Source: LH-M37 sp032251315
Lineage (GTDB): Bacteria; Pseudomonadota; Gammaproteobacteria; SZUA-229
Length of the DNA stretch: 64,000 bases
Reading direction: 5' to 3'
Assembly (NCBI GenBank): GCA_032251315.1
Contig: JAVVEE010000002.1
Location: forward strand, 1-64,000
Positions 27,743-36,143 of the stretch are shown one piece after another (the first letter of the stretch is position 1; every line of letters starts with the position of its first letter). The notes under the pieces were generated by a model. The model searched no databases and was not told the DNA's origin. It saw nothing but the letters and a program-made list of their open reading frames with translations. The translations under genes were made by a program, and so were the position numbers.

Positions 27743-28666
27743 CTAACCGCGCGGATGGTGCTGGTGATAAAGATCCTGCAAACGCTGATCGGCAACGTGG
27801 GTATAGATTTGTGTGGTTGAAATATCACTGTGGCCCAGAAGCATTTGCACCACGCGTAAATCCGCACCATGATTGAGCAAATGCGTGGCAAAGGCATGAC
27901 GCAAAGTGTGGGGCGATAAAGTATTCACTTCAATGCCTGCTTTCAGGCCATTGCGTTTGATCATGTACCAGAAGGCCTGACGACTCATGGCCTGCCCGCG
28001 GCGGGTCACAAACACCGCATTGGTCGCTTTGGCCTGTACCGGCAGGAGCACGGGGCGGGCCTGCTTTAGATAGCGCTCAATCCACTCCAGGGCAATCTCA
28101 CCCACCGGCACCAGCCGCTCTTTATCACCTTTACCCATCACCCGGACAACACCGGGTTCGAGTGATATTTGTGACAACTGCAAACTCACCAGTTCGGTGA
28201 CGCGCAATCCGGTTGCGTAAAGCAATTCCAGCATGGCGCGGTCGCGCAAACCAAGATCATCGGAAACATCCGGAGCATTAAGCAAGGCTTCAACCTGTGT
28301 TTCGTTGAGCGTTATCGGCAGGTAACGTTCGGCTTTGGGTGATTCCAGTAACTGGGTCGGATTTTCCTGAATTTTTTTCTCGCGCAATAAAAATCCATAA
28401 AAACGCCGCAAAGAGGATAACAAGCGGGCGGCTGAACGCGTTTTCTGGCCAATTTTATGCTGCTGATTCAAATAATCCTGAATAGAAACGGTATCGGCGG
28501 TAAAAAATGTTTTCTCCTGCCGGTTCAGCCACAATGCAAAACCGGCCAGATCACTGCGATACGCCGACAGTGTATTTTCGCTGAGCGCATTCTCCATCCA
28601 CAAATGGTCAATAAAATATTCCAGCAACCTCTGCTCATCGGCAGGAATACAATCGGCTTTAGCCAT
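27743..28666 (-). CDS. xerD: Site-specific tyrosine recombinase XerD
   Basis: Resolves chromosome dimers at dif with XerC and FtsK. The 307-residue protein has the SAM-like N-terminal DNA-binding domain and the catalytic domain. The active-site residues are visible: Arg in ATGLRVTEL, the HTLRHAFATHLL box, the GHSDISTTQIYTHV box with the nucleophile Tyr, and a Lys in VMGKGDKERLVP. The wording fits XerD better than XerC, and the neighbour dsbC supports this. About 105 bases separate it from dsbC. Confidence 0.93.
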   Translation of the reverse strand: MAKADCIPADEQRLLEYFIDHLWMENALSENTLSAYRSDLAGFALWLNRQEKTFFTADTVSIQDYLNQQHKIGQKTRSAARLLSSLRRFYGFLLREKKIQENPTQLLESPKAERYLPITLNETQVEALLNAPDVSDDLGLRDRAMLELLYATGLRVTELVSLQLSQISLEPGVVRVMGKGDKERLVPVGEIALEWIERYLKQARPVLLPVQAKATNAVFVTRRGQAMSRQAFWYMIKRNGLKAGIEVNTLSPHTLRHAFATHLLNHGADLRVVQMLLGHSDISTTQIYTHVADQRLQDLYHQHHPRG

Positions 28667-28700
28667 AATCTTTAGTTAAATTCATAATATTTCTAACAAT

Positions 28701-28736
28701 AAAAAAAGGGGCATCTGTCAATGACACATGCCCCTT
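28701..28736 (-). terminator. Terminator of the histone-like gene
   Basis: AAGGGGCAT and ATGCCCCTT pair, with an inner TGTCA/TGACA stem, and the minus strand ends in seven T. It lies 31 bases beyond the stop of the histone-like gene, which isolates that gene from xerD. Confidence 0.85.
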
Positions 28737-28766
28737 CCACCAACTTTCAGTTTTAACGCTTACGTC

Positions 28767-29273
28767 TTATTTTTTAGTCGTACGACGTTTTTTACGTTTT
28801 GCTGGTTTCATGGCTTTATCGATCTTAGCCATCTCTTTCTTGGTCCACTTATCTACAAATGAAGCCACAGCGGCCTCTTTCTTTTGGGCCATCTTCAGCA
28901 TCATCGCCTGACGCTTGTTAGCGGCAGCAACTTCTGCTTTAGCTTCTTTTAAAGCGGCAGCGGCGGCAGCAATGCGCTCACGCGTCTTCCGCTTAGCTTC
29001 TGCGGCAGCTATACGAGCCTGTTTTTTGCGTGCGGCGGCTTCTTTTTTCTTAGTTGCAGCTGCTTTCTTTTTAGCAGCGGCAGCCTTTTTCTTAGCGGCT
29101 ACGTTAGAAGCTGATTTTTTCTTTACCGCTTTTTTCTTTACTGCTTTTTTCTTTACAGCCTTCTTTTTAGGAAGTGTCTTCTTAGCTACTTTGCGTTTAG
29201 CAGTCGCCGCTTTCTTTTTCAGCGCTGTTTTCGCAGTAGTTTTTTTCTTGGTTTTTGTTTTAGCTTGTGCCAT
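28767..29273 (-). CDS. Histone H1-like Lys/Ala-rich DNA-binding protein
   Basis: A 168-residue, very basic protein with repeated KKKA and AVKKK pentads in the first 60 residues, a second Ala/Lys-rich block to about 120, and a less repetitive C-terminal part (AVASFVDKWTKKEMAKID), then a basic tail. It resembles the histone H1-like proteins (Hc1/AlgP type) of some gammaproteobacteria, thought to bind and compact DNA. It has its own terminator and an A/T-rich upstream region, and is probably a single-gene unit. The low complexity means repeat number may vary between strains. Confidence 0.8.
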   Translation of the reverse strand: MAQAKTKTKKKTTAKTALKKKAATAKRKVAKKTLPKKKAVKKKAVKKKAVKKKSASNVAAKKKAAAAKKKAAATKKKEAAARKKQARIAAAEAKRKTRERIAAAAAALKEAKAEVAAANKRQAMMLKMAQKKEAAVASFVDKWTKKEMAKIDKAMKPAKRKKRRTTKK

Positions 29274-29416
29274 TTTTGCGTCCTCTTTTGTGAGTTACCA
29301 TCCGGAGTATAAAAGGATAATTTAATATAGCAAATGTTTTTTTTAATTTATAACAAATTTTTTATCTTTAAAATCAAAGATTACAAAATATTTTCTGTAA
29401 AAAATGCTTCCAATAA

Positions 29417-30568
29417 TCAAAATTTGAATCCTGTTTGAACAACTGCGCCCAGTGATTCACCTGCGCCTGACATCACTGCGAGATCCAGATTAAAGCCTAA
29501 CCAGAGACCAACTCCGGCGGTGTAAAGCGCTTCTTTATCGGCGCTGGAAATGCCATCAGCCATGTTTTTAATCATACCCAAACGCAATTGTGCGTAATCA
29601 AAAGCATTGAATTCCATGCCCAATGACAGATTCTGTCTTTTCAGTCCGGTCACTGTACCTGTTGACACAATTGAATCATTTTCTGTCAAATCAAGATCTG
29701 CTCCCAAAGTAAGAACATCGCCACTGTAAGCCACACCGACTTTCAGCTGCGTATCAAATAATAGTGTGGTTGTAGTCGTGACATTGTTTGCATCGGTGGT
29801 TTGAAAGGACATTTCTTCTGTCATCAGGTTTTTGACGGTCACGCCGACGCGAACATTGTCGCTCACAGCCATCACCATGCCCAGATCAAGCGTAGTGAAG
29901 TCGCCCAGATCCTGTATATCATCGGTCAGATTATCCAGCCCGGTATCAGGCAATGAAATAGACTCGGAATATTTCACCGCTTCAACATTCACGATTTTCG
30001 GCGTTAAACCTATCGACACTTTCTTTTCCATCAGCTCAAAGCTGCGGGCAATCGAAAAACCCACTTCAGTGGTTTGCGCACCGACAATATTGAGTAGATT
30101 GTAAGTTGGGTCATCAATGGTAAATATATCCTGTGAAACATTGCTCAGCCCGCCTGCCACAACCACATCCATGCGGGCGCTGACGGCCATGGAGTATTTT
30201 TCGGTGGTAAAGCCTACAGCCAATGCCCCGGACAGTTCGGGCGCGATCACCTTGCCATCCAGCCCTTGTGCAATGGCCAATTTTTCAAAGTCGTCAGCGC
30301 TCTCCTGAAACGCATCAATGTCATCAATAACGCCGTCGTTATCGCTGAAAAAAGCCCCGGCTGTGAGTAACAATGAAAAATCATCGTCCACCTTTTGAAA
30401 AGAAAGCATCGCCGGATTGGCAAAAGGTGCAGTGGCAATATCAGCGGTCGCTATACCGACATTACCCATACCCAAAGAGCGTGCTTCGTGCGCAAAAGGC
30501 GCCGCCATCACCGAATGTGAGGCGGCTGCCAGTGCCACTGCACAAAACCCAATTTTAACTTCCTTCAT
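29417..30568 (-). CDS. TraF-like outer-membrane beta-barrel protein
   Basis: An exported protein of 383 residues. The signal peptide ends SVMAA; the N-terminus of the mature part, FAHEARSLGMGNVGIATADI, is typical of the FadL/TraF_2 (PF13729) group. Alternating strand patterns run throughout and the C-terminus ends in an aromatic residue (VVQTGFKF), as expected for an outer-membrane barrel. Genes of this group are often called conjugal transfer TraF by similarity, but no conjugation genes are here. The function is unknown. It is divergent from the RDD gene. Confidence 0.75.
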   Translation of the reverse strand: MKEVKIGFCAVALAAASHSVMAAPFAHEARSLGMGNVGIATADIATAPFANPAMLSFQKVDDDFSLLLTAGAFFSDNDGVIDDIDAFQESADDFEKLAIAQGLDGKVIAPELSGALAVGFTTEKYSMAVSARMDVVVAGGLSNVSQDIFTIDDPTYNLLNIVGAQTTEVGFSIARSFELMEKKVSIGLTPKIVNVEAVKYSESISLPDTGLDNLTDDIQDLGDFTTLDLGMVMAVSDNVRVGVTVKNLMTEEMSFQTTDANNVTTTTTLLFDTQLKVGVAYSGDVLTLGADLDLTENDSIVSTGTVTGLKRQNLSLGMEFNAFDYAQLRLGMIKNMADGISSADKEALYTAGVGLWLGFNLDLAVMSGAGESLGAVVQTGFKF

Positions 30569-30694
30569 AAATCACCTTTGTTCTATTAATTTTTAATGTG
30601 TTTGTCGCCCGTCATATTGGATAGCCATAACAGGCGGGTTTAAATTACAATGTGCGACTTTACGCAGACCGTACTTTACCTATAAATAACCACA

Positions 30695-31153
30695 ATGAGC
30701 AAGATGAATATACCTGCCTCCCCCGCTACTCCGGTGACTTTATTACGCAGATTAATGGCGATTTTTTATGATTTTTTTCTGCTCACCGCCATTCTTTTTC
30801 TGGCCACGGCACTGGTTAATGCTATAAATCAGGGCAGGGCTATCGATCCAGACAGCCGCTACATCCTGCTTTTTGATTTATATCTGGTGAGTATTATTTT
30901 TTTCTATTTCGGCTGGTTCTGGACGCATGGCGGACAGACGCTGGGGATGAAAACCTGGAAAATAAAATTAATCAGTAACGATTCAGATAATGTTAACTGG
31001 AAACAGGTGCTGATTAGAGAAATCACTGCGGTGATTTCCTGGCTTTGCCTTGGTCTTGGTTTCTTCTGGTCGCTTTTCGATAAAAAAAGGCGCAGCTGGC
31101 ATGATATGACTTCCCGCACCACGCTGATTGATTTGAGAACGTCGGACAGTTAA
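30695..31153 (+). CDS. RDD family membrane protein
   Basis: A small inner-membrane protein, 152 residues, with three hydrophobic helices (about 22-45, 65-85 and 108-128). It shows the RDD pattern: LLRRLMAIFYDFFLLTAILF with the conserved Arg and Asp, GQTLGMKTWKIKLIS, and a C-terminal KRRSWHDMTSRTTLI. RDD proteins are of uncertain function, with some acting as Na+/H+ antiporters. It is convergent with lptG and only 15 bases from it. Confidence 0.88.
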   Translation: MSKMNIPASPATPVTLLRRLMAIFYDFFLLTAILFLATALVNAINQGRAIDPDSRYILLFDLYLVSIIFFYFGWFWTHGGQTLGMKTWKIKLISNDSDNVNWKQVLIREITAVISWLCLGLGFFWSLFDKKRRSWHDMTSRTTLIDLRTSDS

Positions 31154-31168
31154 ACAGACAGCAACCGA

Positions 31169-32233
31169 TTAACGGATTCGCCGTATCAAAAAGAGATTGA
31201 TTACTGCGACTGTGAGCAGTGGGATTAAGGCGCTGAGCATGGGCATCAAGCCATACACCACACCCAGGTGATTAACGGCCCGATTAAAGACAAAAAACAG
31301 TATGCCCAGCAGCAGGCCTATGATCACCTGCTGTCCGGTTCCGCCTGATCTTGCCGTGGTGGAAAACACCAGCGGTACGGCAATCAACAACATTACCAGA
31401 CAGGTTAGCGGGGTGAATAACTTAACCCAGAAGGCAAGCCGGTAGGCGGCAGCATCCAGATTGTTTGCCTCCAGATAATCACTGTAGCGCATCAGCGATG
31501 CTATGGACATATCCTCCGGTTCCAGCCTGAGCACCTCGAACAGATCCTTTTTAATCAAACTCGGCCATTCTTCGCTGGCGTTTTGGCGGCTGTCCACACC
31601 CGCTTCAGAAATTTCACTGTGCCTGACCTCTTTCAGCTGCCAACGTCCGTCTTTGAAAAATGCATGTTCTGCACTGGTTGTGCGTTCGAGTTTTCTGTTC
31701 TCATCCAGTTCGTAAACCTTGATGTTGTACAGTTGCATATCCGGCATTACGGTCTGTATATTAAAATAGCGATTTCCGTCTCGCGCCCATAAACCGTGCT
31801 CACCGCCCACCAACACCTGCTCATCCATGGCGGCGGCGCGTAGGGCCTTGGCATTACTGGTTGTCTGGGGCACTATGAACTCGCCTGCTAATCCCACCAG
31901 CACCGCCAGTACCAGACCCGTCTGCAATACTGAACGAACAATTCTTGCTACGCTGATACCCGATGCACGCATCACGATCAGCTCGGAATTGTTGGCCATT
32001 GCTCCCATGGAAATCAGCCCGCCCAGTAAAATAATGGAAGGCGCCAGCAGATAGAGACTGTCGGGCAAGCTCAGCAAGACGAAGGCAATTGCCTCTACCA
32101 GGCCAAAATCCTTGGTACCGATGTGCTCCAGCTGCCGGACAAAATTAATGAACGTAAAAAGCGCTGCAAACACAAATAGTGCGATGGCAGAGCCGCTTAG
32201 AATGGATCGGGCAATATAACGATCGATAATCAC
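31169..32233 (-). CDS. lptG: LPS export permease LptG
   Basis: One of the two transmembrane subunits of the LptB2FG exporter that extracts lipopolysaccharide from the inner membrane. The 354-residue protein has the usual layout: RYIARSILSGSAIALFVFAA, three N-terminal helices, a periplasmic beta-jellyroll (about 135-265), and three C-terminal helices. The start is a GTG overlapping the lptF stop (GTGA), so translation is coupled. The gene order lptF-lptG divergent from pepA is conserved in gammaproteobacteria. Confidence 0.95.
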   Translation of the reverse strand: MIIDRYIARSILSGSAIALFVFAALFTFINFVRQLEHIGTKDFGLVEAIAFVLLSLPDSLYLLAPSIILLGGLISMGAMANNSELIVMRASGISVARIVRSVLQTGLVLAVLVGLAGEFIVPQTTSNAKALRAAAMDEQVLVGGEHGLWARDGNRYFNIQTVMPDMQLYNIKVYELDENRKLERTTSAEHAFFKDGRWQLKEVRHSEISEAGVDSRQNASEEWPSLIKKDLFEVLRLEPEDMSIASLMRYSDYLEANNLDAAAYRLAFWVKLFTPLTCLVMLLIAVPLVFSTTARSGGTGQQVIIGLLLGILFFVFNRAVNHLGVVYGLMPMLSALIPLLTVAVINLFLIRRIR

Positions 32234-33351
32234 TGTGCATTCACCTTATCCAGCGGTGCGGTTGACGACTTTCGACGGCGAAAGGCATAGCCGCTGCGCT
32301 TTAGCAGAATTACTAACAGAATCAGAGCGACAATATGCACCCACCAGGTGCCGAACCAGATCGGTACGCGCTCCTTAATCACCCAGTTGGAGGCCATGCT
32401 TAGCAGATTTGAGTAAACCAGATACAGTAATACCGCCCAGGCCATGTTGGCGAAACGTCCACTGCGCGGCGTCGTCTGGCTGAGCGGCAACGCCAGCAAT
32501 GCAATAATCAGCGTGGCCACCGGCACGGTCAGCCGCCATTGTAATTCGGCCTGATGCCGAAGCACGTCTGAGCGCCACAGCTGCTCACTGGGCAGCGCTT
32601 TCACCGACAGCGCGGTATCAATATCTTTGGAGCCGGGTACATAAACACCATACTCCTGATATTCGGTAATTTTGTAATCGCGCCTGCCCGGCTGCCCTTC
32701 GTAATGCGTACCTGATTCCATCACCAGATAGTCGCGGCCGCTTTCGTCATGCTGATAGCGCGCACGTGTCGCGATATCGACGTGCGCAATATTGTCTCTG
32801 ACCTGCTGATAAAACACGTGATCCATAATCTGACCACTATCGCGCTGCGATTCCAGAAAGAAGATGGCATTGCCTTCACGCGACTGATTAAAGCGCCCGG
32901 CAAACAGAACGCTGAGCTCAGTACGGTTTTTCACTTCGGTCATCATTTCGTCGCGTTGCTCGACCACCGAGGGGATAAAAAACAGCGTGAAATAGAACAT
33001 CAGCAAGGTCGTCGGTAACGCCACCAGCAACAGTGGGCGATACCATTGTGCCGGTCCCAGCCCGGCGGACATGACGGCGGTCATCTCGCTATCATTATAT
33101 AAACGCCCGAAGGCCAGCAAAATCCCCAGCAACAAACTCAGCGGAACCAGCATGACGGCGAACTCATAGGAGTTATTCAGCAGCAGCCAGAAAAACATGT
33201 CCACCGGAATGCGCCCGTCGACCAGCCAGGCCAGTAAGCGCGTGGCATCGGCGCTTACTACCACGATCGCCAGTACGAACAGCACGGAGAGCCAGGAAGT
33301 TAGAATCTCCCGGCCGATATAGCGATCAATGATGGATAAATGTTTTTTCAC
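32230..33351 (-). CDS. lptF: LPS export permease LptF
   Basis: The partner of LptG in the LPS exporter. From the GTG at 33351, which follows a GAGAGAG ribosome site, the protein has 373 residues, close to E. coli LptF (366). A longer reading from 33414 adds a Cys-rich leader without support. The sequence KHLSIIDRYIGREILTSW opens the first helix. A periplasmic jellyroll sits between two three-helix bundles. It is divergent from pepA with about 100 bases between starts. Confidence 0.94.
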   Translation of the reverse strand: MKKHLSIIDRYIGREILTSWLSVLFVLAIVVVSADATRLLAWLVDGRIPVDMFFWLLLNNSYEFAVMLVPLSLLLGILLAFGRLYNDSEMTAVMSAGLGPAQWYRPLLLVALPTTLLMFYFTLFFIPSVVEQRDEMMTEVKNRTELSVLFAGRFNQSREGNAIFFLESQRDSGQIMDHVFYQQVRDNIAHVDIATRARYQHDESGRDYLVMESGTHYEGQPGRRDYKITEYQEYGVYVPGSKDIDTALSVKALPSEQLWRSDVLRHQAELQWRLTVPVATLIIALLALPLSQTTPRSGRFANMAWAVLLYLVYSNLLSMASNWVIKERVPIWFGTWWVHIVALILLVILLKRSGYAFRRRKSSTAPLDKVNAQ

Positions 33352-33449
33352 GTACTCTCTCTTTAAGCTGGCATTATCACATTGACTACACGACAATGCA
33401 TTAATTGCATACAATCTACCTCTGTTAATTTAAGACTCCGGAGAAATTC

Positions 33450-34958
33450 ATGGAATACACCGTAAAAAGCGGCAGCCCTGAAAAACAGCGTATTGGATGC
33501 GTTGTTGCGGCTGTTTACGCCTCACGTAAACTTTCACCCTCAGCCAAAATTCTAGACGAAGTGAGCGGCGGTGTAATATCAAATCTGGTTCGCCGCGGCG
33601 AGATCGAGGGCGATCTGGGCCAGACCTTATTATTGCATAATCTTGAGAACACGCTTTGTGATCGGGTGCTGCTGGTCGGCTGTGGCAAGGAAAAAGATAT
33701 AACCACCCCCAATTTCCGCAAAATCAACCAGACCATGGTGAAGCGCCTGCAAGCCAGTGGTGCAACCGAAATCGCATCCTACCTGACTGAAGTGCCGGTT
33801 AAACGCCGTGACATTACCTGGAAAATCGGACAGTCCATCGAAGCCATTGATGAATGCCTGTACGAGTTCAAGCAGCTGAAAACCGACAAGTCCTCTCCGC
33901 GTCGTCCACTGAGAAAATTCATCTTCAGCGTTTCCGGCCGAGGCCAGCTCGCTGATGGTGAAATCGCCGTCAGAAACAGCATGGCGATTTCGACTGGCAT
34001 CAAGCTCAGCAAAGACCTTTCCAACCTGCCCGGCAACATCTGCACGCCGGCTTATCTGGCCAAGCAGGCCACTACTCTGCAACAACAGTATCCCAAGATA
34101 AAAACCACCATTCTCGATGAAGATGAGATGGAAAAACAGGGCATGGGCTCTCTGCTGGCTGTATCTCGCGGCAGCAGCGAGCCGGCAAAATTAATTGTTA
34201 TCGAATACCTGGCCGGCGCTAAAGACCAGGAGCCGGTAGTGCTGGTGGGCAAAGGCGTCACCTTTGATTCGGGCGGTATCAGCCTTAAACCCGGTGGTGC
34301 CATGGATGAAATGAAATATGACATGTGTGGCGCTGCCAGCGTGTTGGGCACTATCAGTGCCTGTGCCGAATTACAGCTGCCGATGAACATTGTCTGCCTC
34401 GTTCCCACGGTGGAAAACATGCCCGGCAGCAGCGCCATCAAGCCTGGTGATATCGTCACCAGCATGTCCGGCAAGAGCATCGAAATTCTCAACACCGATG
34501 CCGAAGGCCGTTTGATTTTATGCGACGCGCTGACTTACGCGGAAAAATATAATCCTGCTGTAGTCATTGATGTCGCCACGCTAACCGGTGCCTGCATCGT
34601 TGCCCTGGGCGCGCATCCTGCGGGCCTGCTGGGCAACCATAACCCGCTGATTCACGACCTGCTCAACGCCGGTGAGAAGAGCGGCGACCGTTGCTGGGAA
34701 CTGCCCCTGTGGGACGACTATCAGGAAGAACTGGATAGCAACTTTGCCGACATGGCCAACATCGGCGGCAAGGGCGCGGGCACCATTACCGCCGCCTGCT
34801 TCCTCTCGCGTTTCACCAAAAAATATCACTGGGCGCATCTCGATATCGCCGGTGTCGCATGGAAAAGCGGCAAACAGAAGGGTGCCACCGGTCGACCGGT
34901 CAGCCTGCTAATGCAGTACATTCTTGATCGCTTCAAAGCTGCCAATCAGCCCTCATAA
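33450..34958 (+). CDS. pepA: Leucyl aminopeptidase PepA
   Basis: A cytosolic dizinc or dimanganese M17 aminopeptidase of 502 residues. In E. coli it also serves as an architectural DNA-binding protein in Xer recombination and carAB control. Metal and catalytic motifs are visible as VGKGVTFDSGGISLKP, DMCGAASVLG and NTDAEGRLILCDAL. The N-terminal macro-like domain is followed by the catalytic domain. The gene has a GGAG site before the ATG and is followed at once by holC. Confidence 0.97.
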   Translation: MEYTVKSGSPEKQRIGCVVAAVYASRKLSPSAKILDEVSGGVISNLVRRGEIEGDLGQTLLLHNLENTLCDRVLLVGCGKEKDITTPNFRKINQTMVKRLQASGATEIASYLTEVPVKRRDITWKIGQSIEAIDECLYEFKQLKTDKSSPRRPLRKFIFSVSGRGQLADGEIAVRNSMAISTGIKLSKDLSNLPGNICTPAYLAKQATTLQQQYPKIKTTILDEDEMEKQGMGSLLAVSRGSSEPAKLIVIEYLAGAKDQEPVVLVGKGVTFDSGGISLKPGGAMDEMKYDMCGAASVLGTISACAELQLPMNIVCLVPTVENMPGSSAIKPGDIVTSMSGKSIEILNTDAEGRLILCDALTYAEKYNPAVVIDVATLTGACIVALGAHPAGLLGNHNPLIHDLLNAGEKSGDRCWELPLWDDYQEELDSNFADMANIGGKGAGTITAACFLSRFTKKYHWAHLDIAGVAWKSGKQKGATGRPVSLLMQYILDRFKAANQPS

Positions 34959-34962
34959 TGAT

Positions 34963-35415
34963 ATGGTGAACGAGACAACCGTACCGCGCGTGGACTTCTA
35001 TCTACTGGCAGAAGAGAACATGCAAAGCCTGCATTTTTTCTGTTGCCGGTTGACCGAGAAGGCGTGGCGATTGGGGCACTCTGTTTTTATTCGCACCGAA
35101 AACGATGCGGAAACAGAATCGCTTGATGCATTGATGTGGCGTTACAGTGAGCACAGTTTTCTGCCGCATGTGCGCTGGGGCGATGAACATGAAACTGAAA
35201 CCCCGATTATCATCGCGAGCAAAATCGAACCCACCCACAGCTACGATTTATTAATCAATCTGGCCGGCGACATTCCCCTGCGCAAGGAGCACTGCCCGCG
35301 CATTGCTGAAATCATCAGCGCCGACGCCGAGCGTAAAAAACAGGGTCGCCTGCGTTATGCGCAGTATGAGAAAAACAATTATTCTCTAAAACACTATAAT
35401 ATCAACAACACATAA
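34963..35415 (+). CDS. holC: DNA polymerase III chi subunit
   Basis: The clamp-loader subunit that contacts SSB, 150 residues. The ATG at 34963 is chosen because it lies four bases after the pepA stop and opens VDFYLLAEENMQSLHFFCC, the usual chi N-terminus. An upstream ATG lies inside pepA. Further family features are WRYSEHSFLPHVR and a C-terminal YDLLINLAGDIP. The order pepA-holC-valS is conserved in gammaproteobacteria. Confidence 0.93.
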   Translation: MVNETTVPRVDFYLLAEENMQSLHFFCCRLTEKAWRLGHSVFIRTENDAETESLDALMWRYSEHSFLPHVRWGDEHETETPIIIASKIEPTHSYDLLINLAGDIPLRKEHCPRIAEIISADAERKKQGRLRYAQYEKNNYSLKHYNINNT

Positions 35416-35441
35416 TGTCTCACCTCATCCACGGTTAAGTC

Positions 35442-35810
35442 ATGTCAGACGAAAAGCACAAAAACATCCCGACACTGGAAGATGTTGTTCAGCCGGGCAA
35501 GGAAAAAGAGGAAGTGCCGGCCAAAGCCAAACGCGAGGCCAGTGACCGTCGGAGTGAAGATCGTCGCAAAAAACAGGTTCCTCTGCCCGAGGCACAGGGC
35601 GAGCGTCGCGTTAGCGAACGTCGCAGCACAACGCGCCGTAGTGTCGATCAGCGCCGCAGCGAAGAGATGAATGAGCTGGTGGAAAAAATCATGCAGGACA
35701 TGATGCCTGACCTGGAACAGCATCTGTTTCTGCAACTGCGTTTCGAGCTGCAAAAATACATCCCGAAGATCCTCAGCGAATTCAAGGACAGGGACGAGAA
35801 CGAAGAATAG
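35442..35810 (+). CDS. Small charged protein between holC and valS
   Basis: A 122-residue protein with IPTLEDVVQPG near the N-terminus, a central Arg/Ser-rich stretch (SDRRSEDRRKK, SERRSTTRRSVDQRR), and an amphipathic helical C-terminus (ELVEKIMQDMMPDLEQHLFL). The IPTL-x-DVV-x-PG opening recalls short DUF2486-type proteins found near holC in other proteobacteria. The function is unknown. It follows holC by 26 bases and is probably in its operon. Confidence 0.7.
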   Translation: MSDEKHKNIPTLEDVVQPGKEKEEVPAKAKREASDRRSEDRRKKQVPLPEAQGERRVSERRSTTRRSVDQRRSEEMNELVEKIMQDMMPDLEQHLFLQLRFELQKYIPKILSEFKDRDENEE

Positions 35811-35865
35811 GCTCTCAATTCATGCCTGATACAACTACGCTGCCGTATTTGGATATTTAAAAAAA

Positions 35866-36010
35866 GCATTTGCCGCAGAGGCGCAGAGAAAAGCTTATTT
35901 TATATAAATCGAGTTAGCATCTAAGGCTCACACCAATACTAATCATAAATATATTCAAATCAACTAACGATGGTTTTCTCCGCGCCTCTGCGCCTCTGCG
36001 GTAAAAAAGA
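35866..36010. repeat. CGCAGAGGCGC inverted repeat, copy C
   Basis: The left arm is TTTGCCGCAGAGGCGCAGAG (about 35869-35890), the right arm CTCCGCGCCTCTGCGCCTCT and on (about 35978-36004), enclosing about 90 bases. It sits between the small charged protein gene and valS, splitting an otherwise conserved gene cluster. Confidence 0.8.
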
Positions 36011-36143
36011 TTTCAGCTCATAATCAACACCAGCCTCACATTCATGGCGGTGACACATGCCATCGGAGCTGTGCATACGGTATAATCTCCGCCTTTTAAG
36101 CCATCACGCCGCACAGGCCTTCTTCAACGAAGCATATTCGCCC

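Noticed and set aside
29417..30568. A conjugation system suggested by the TraF-like protein
   Set aside because: No other tra genes; the family name is by similarity only.
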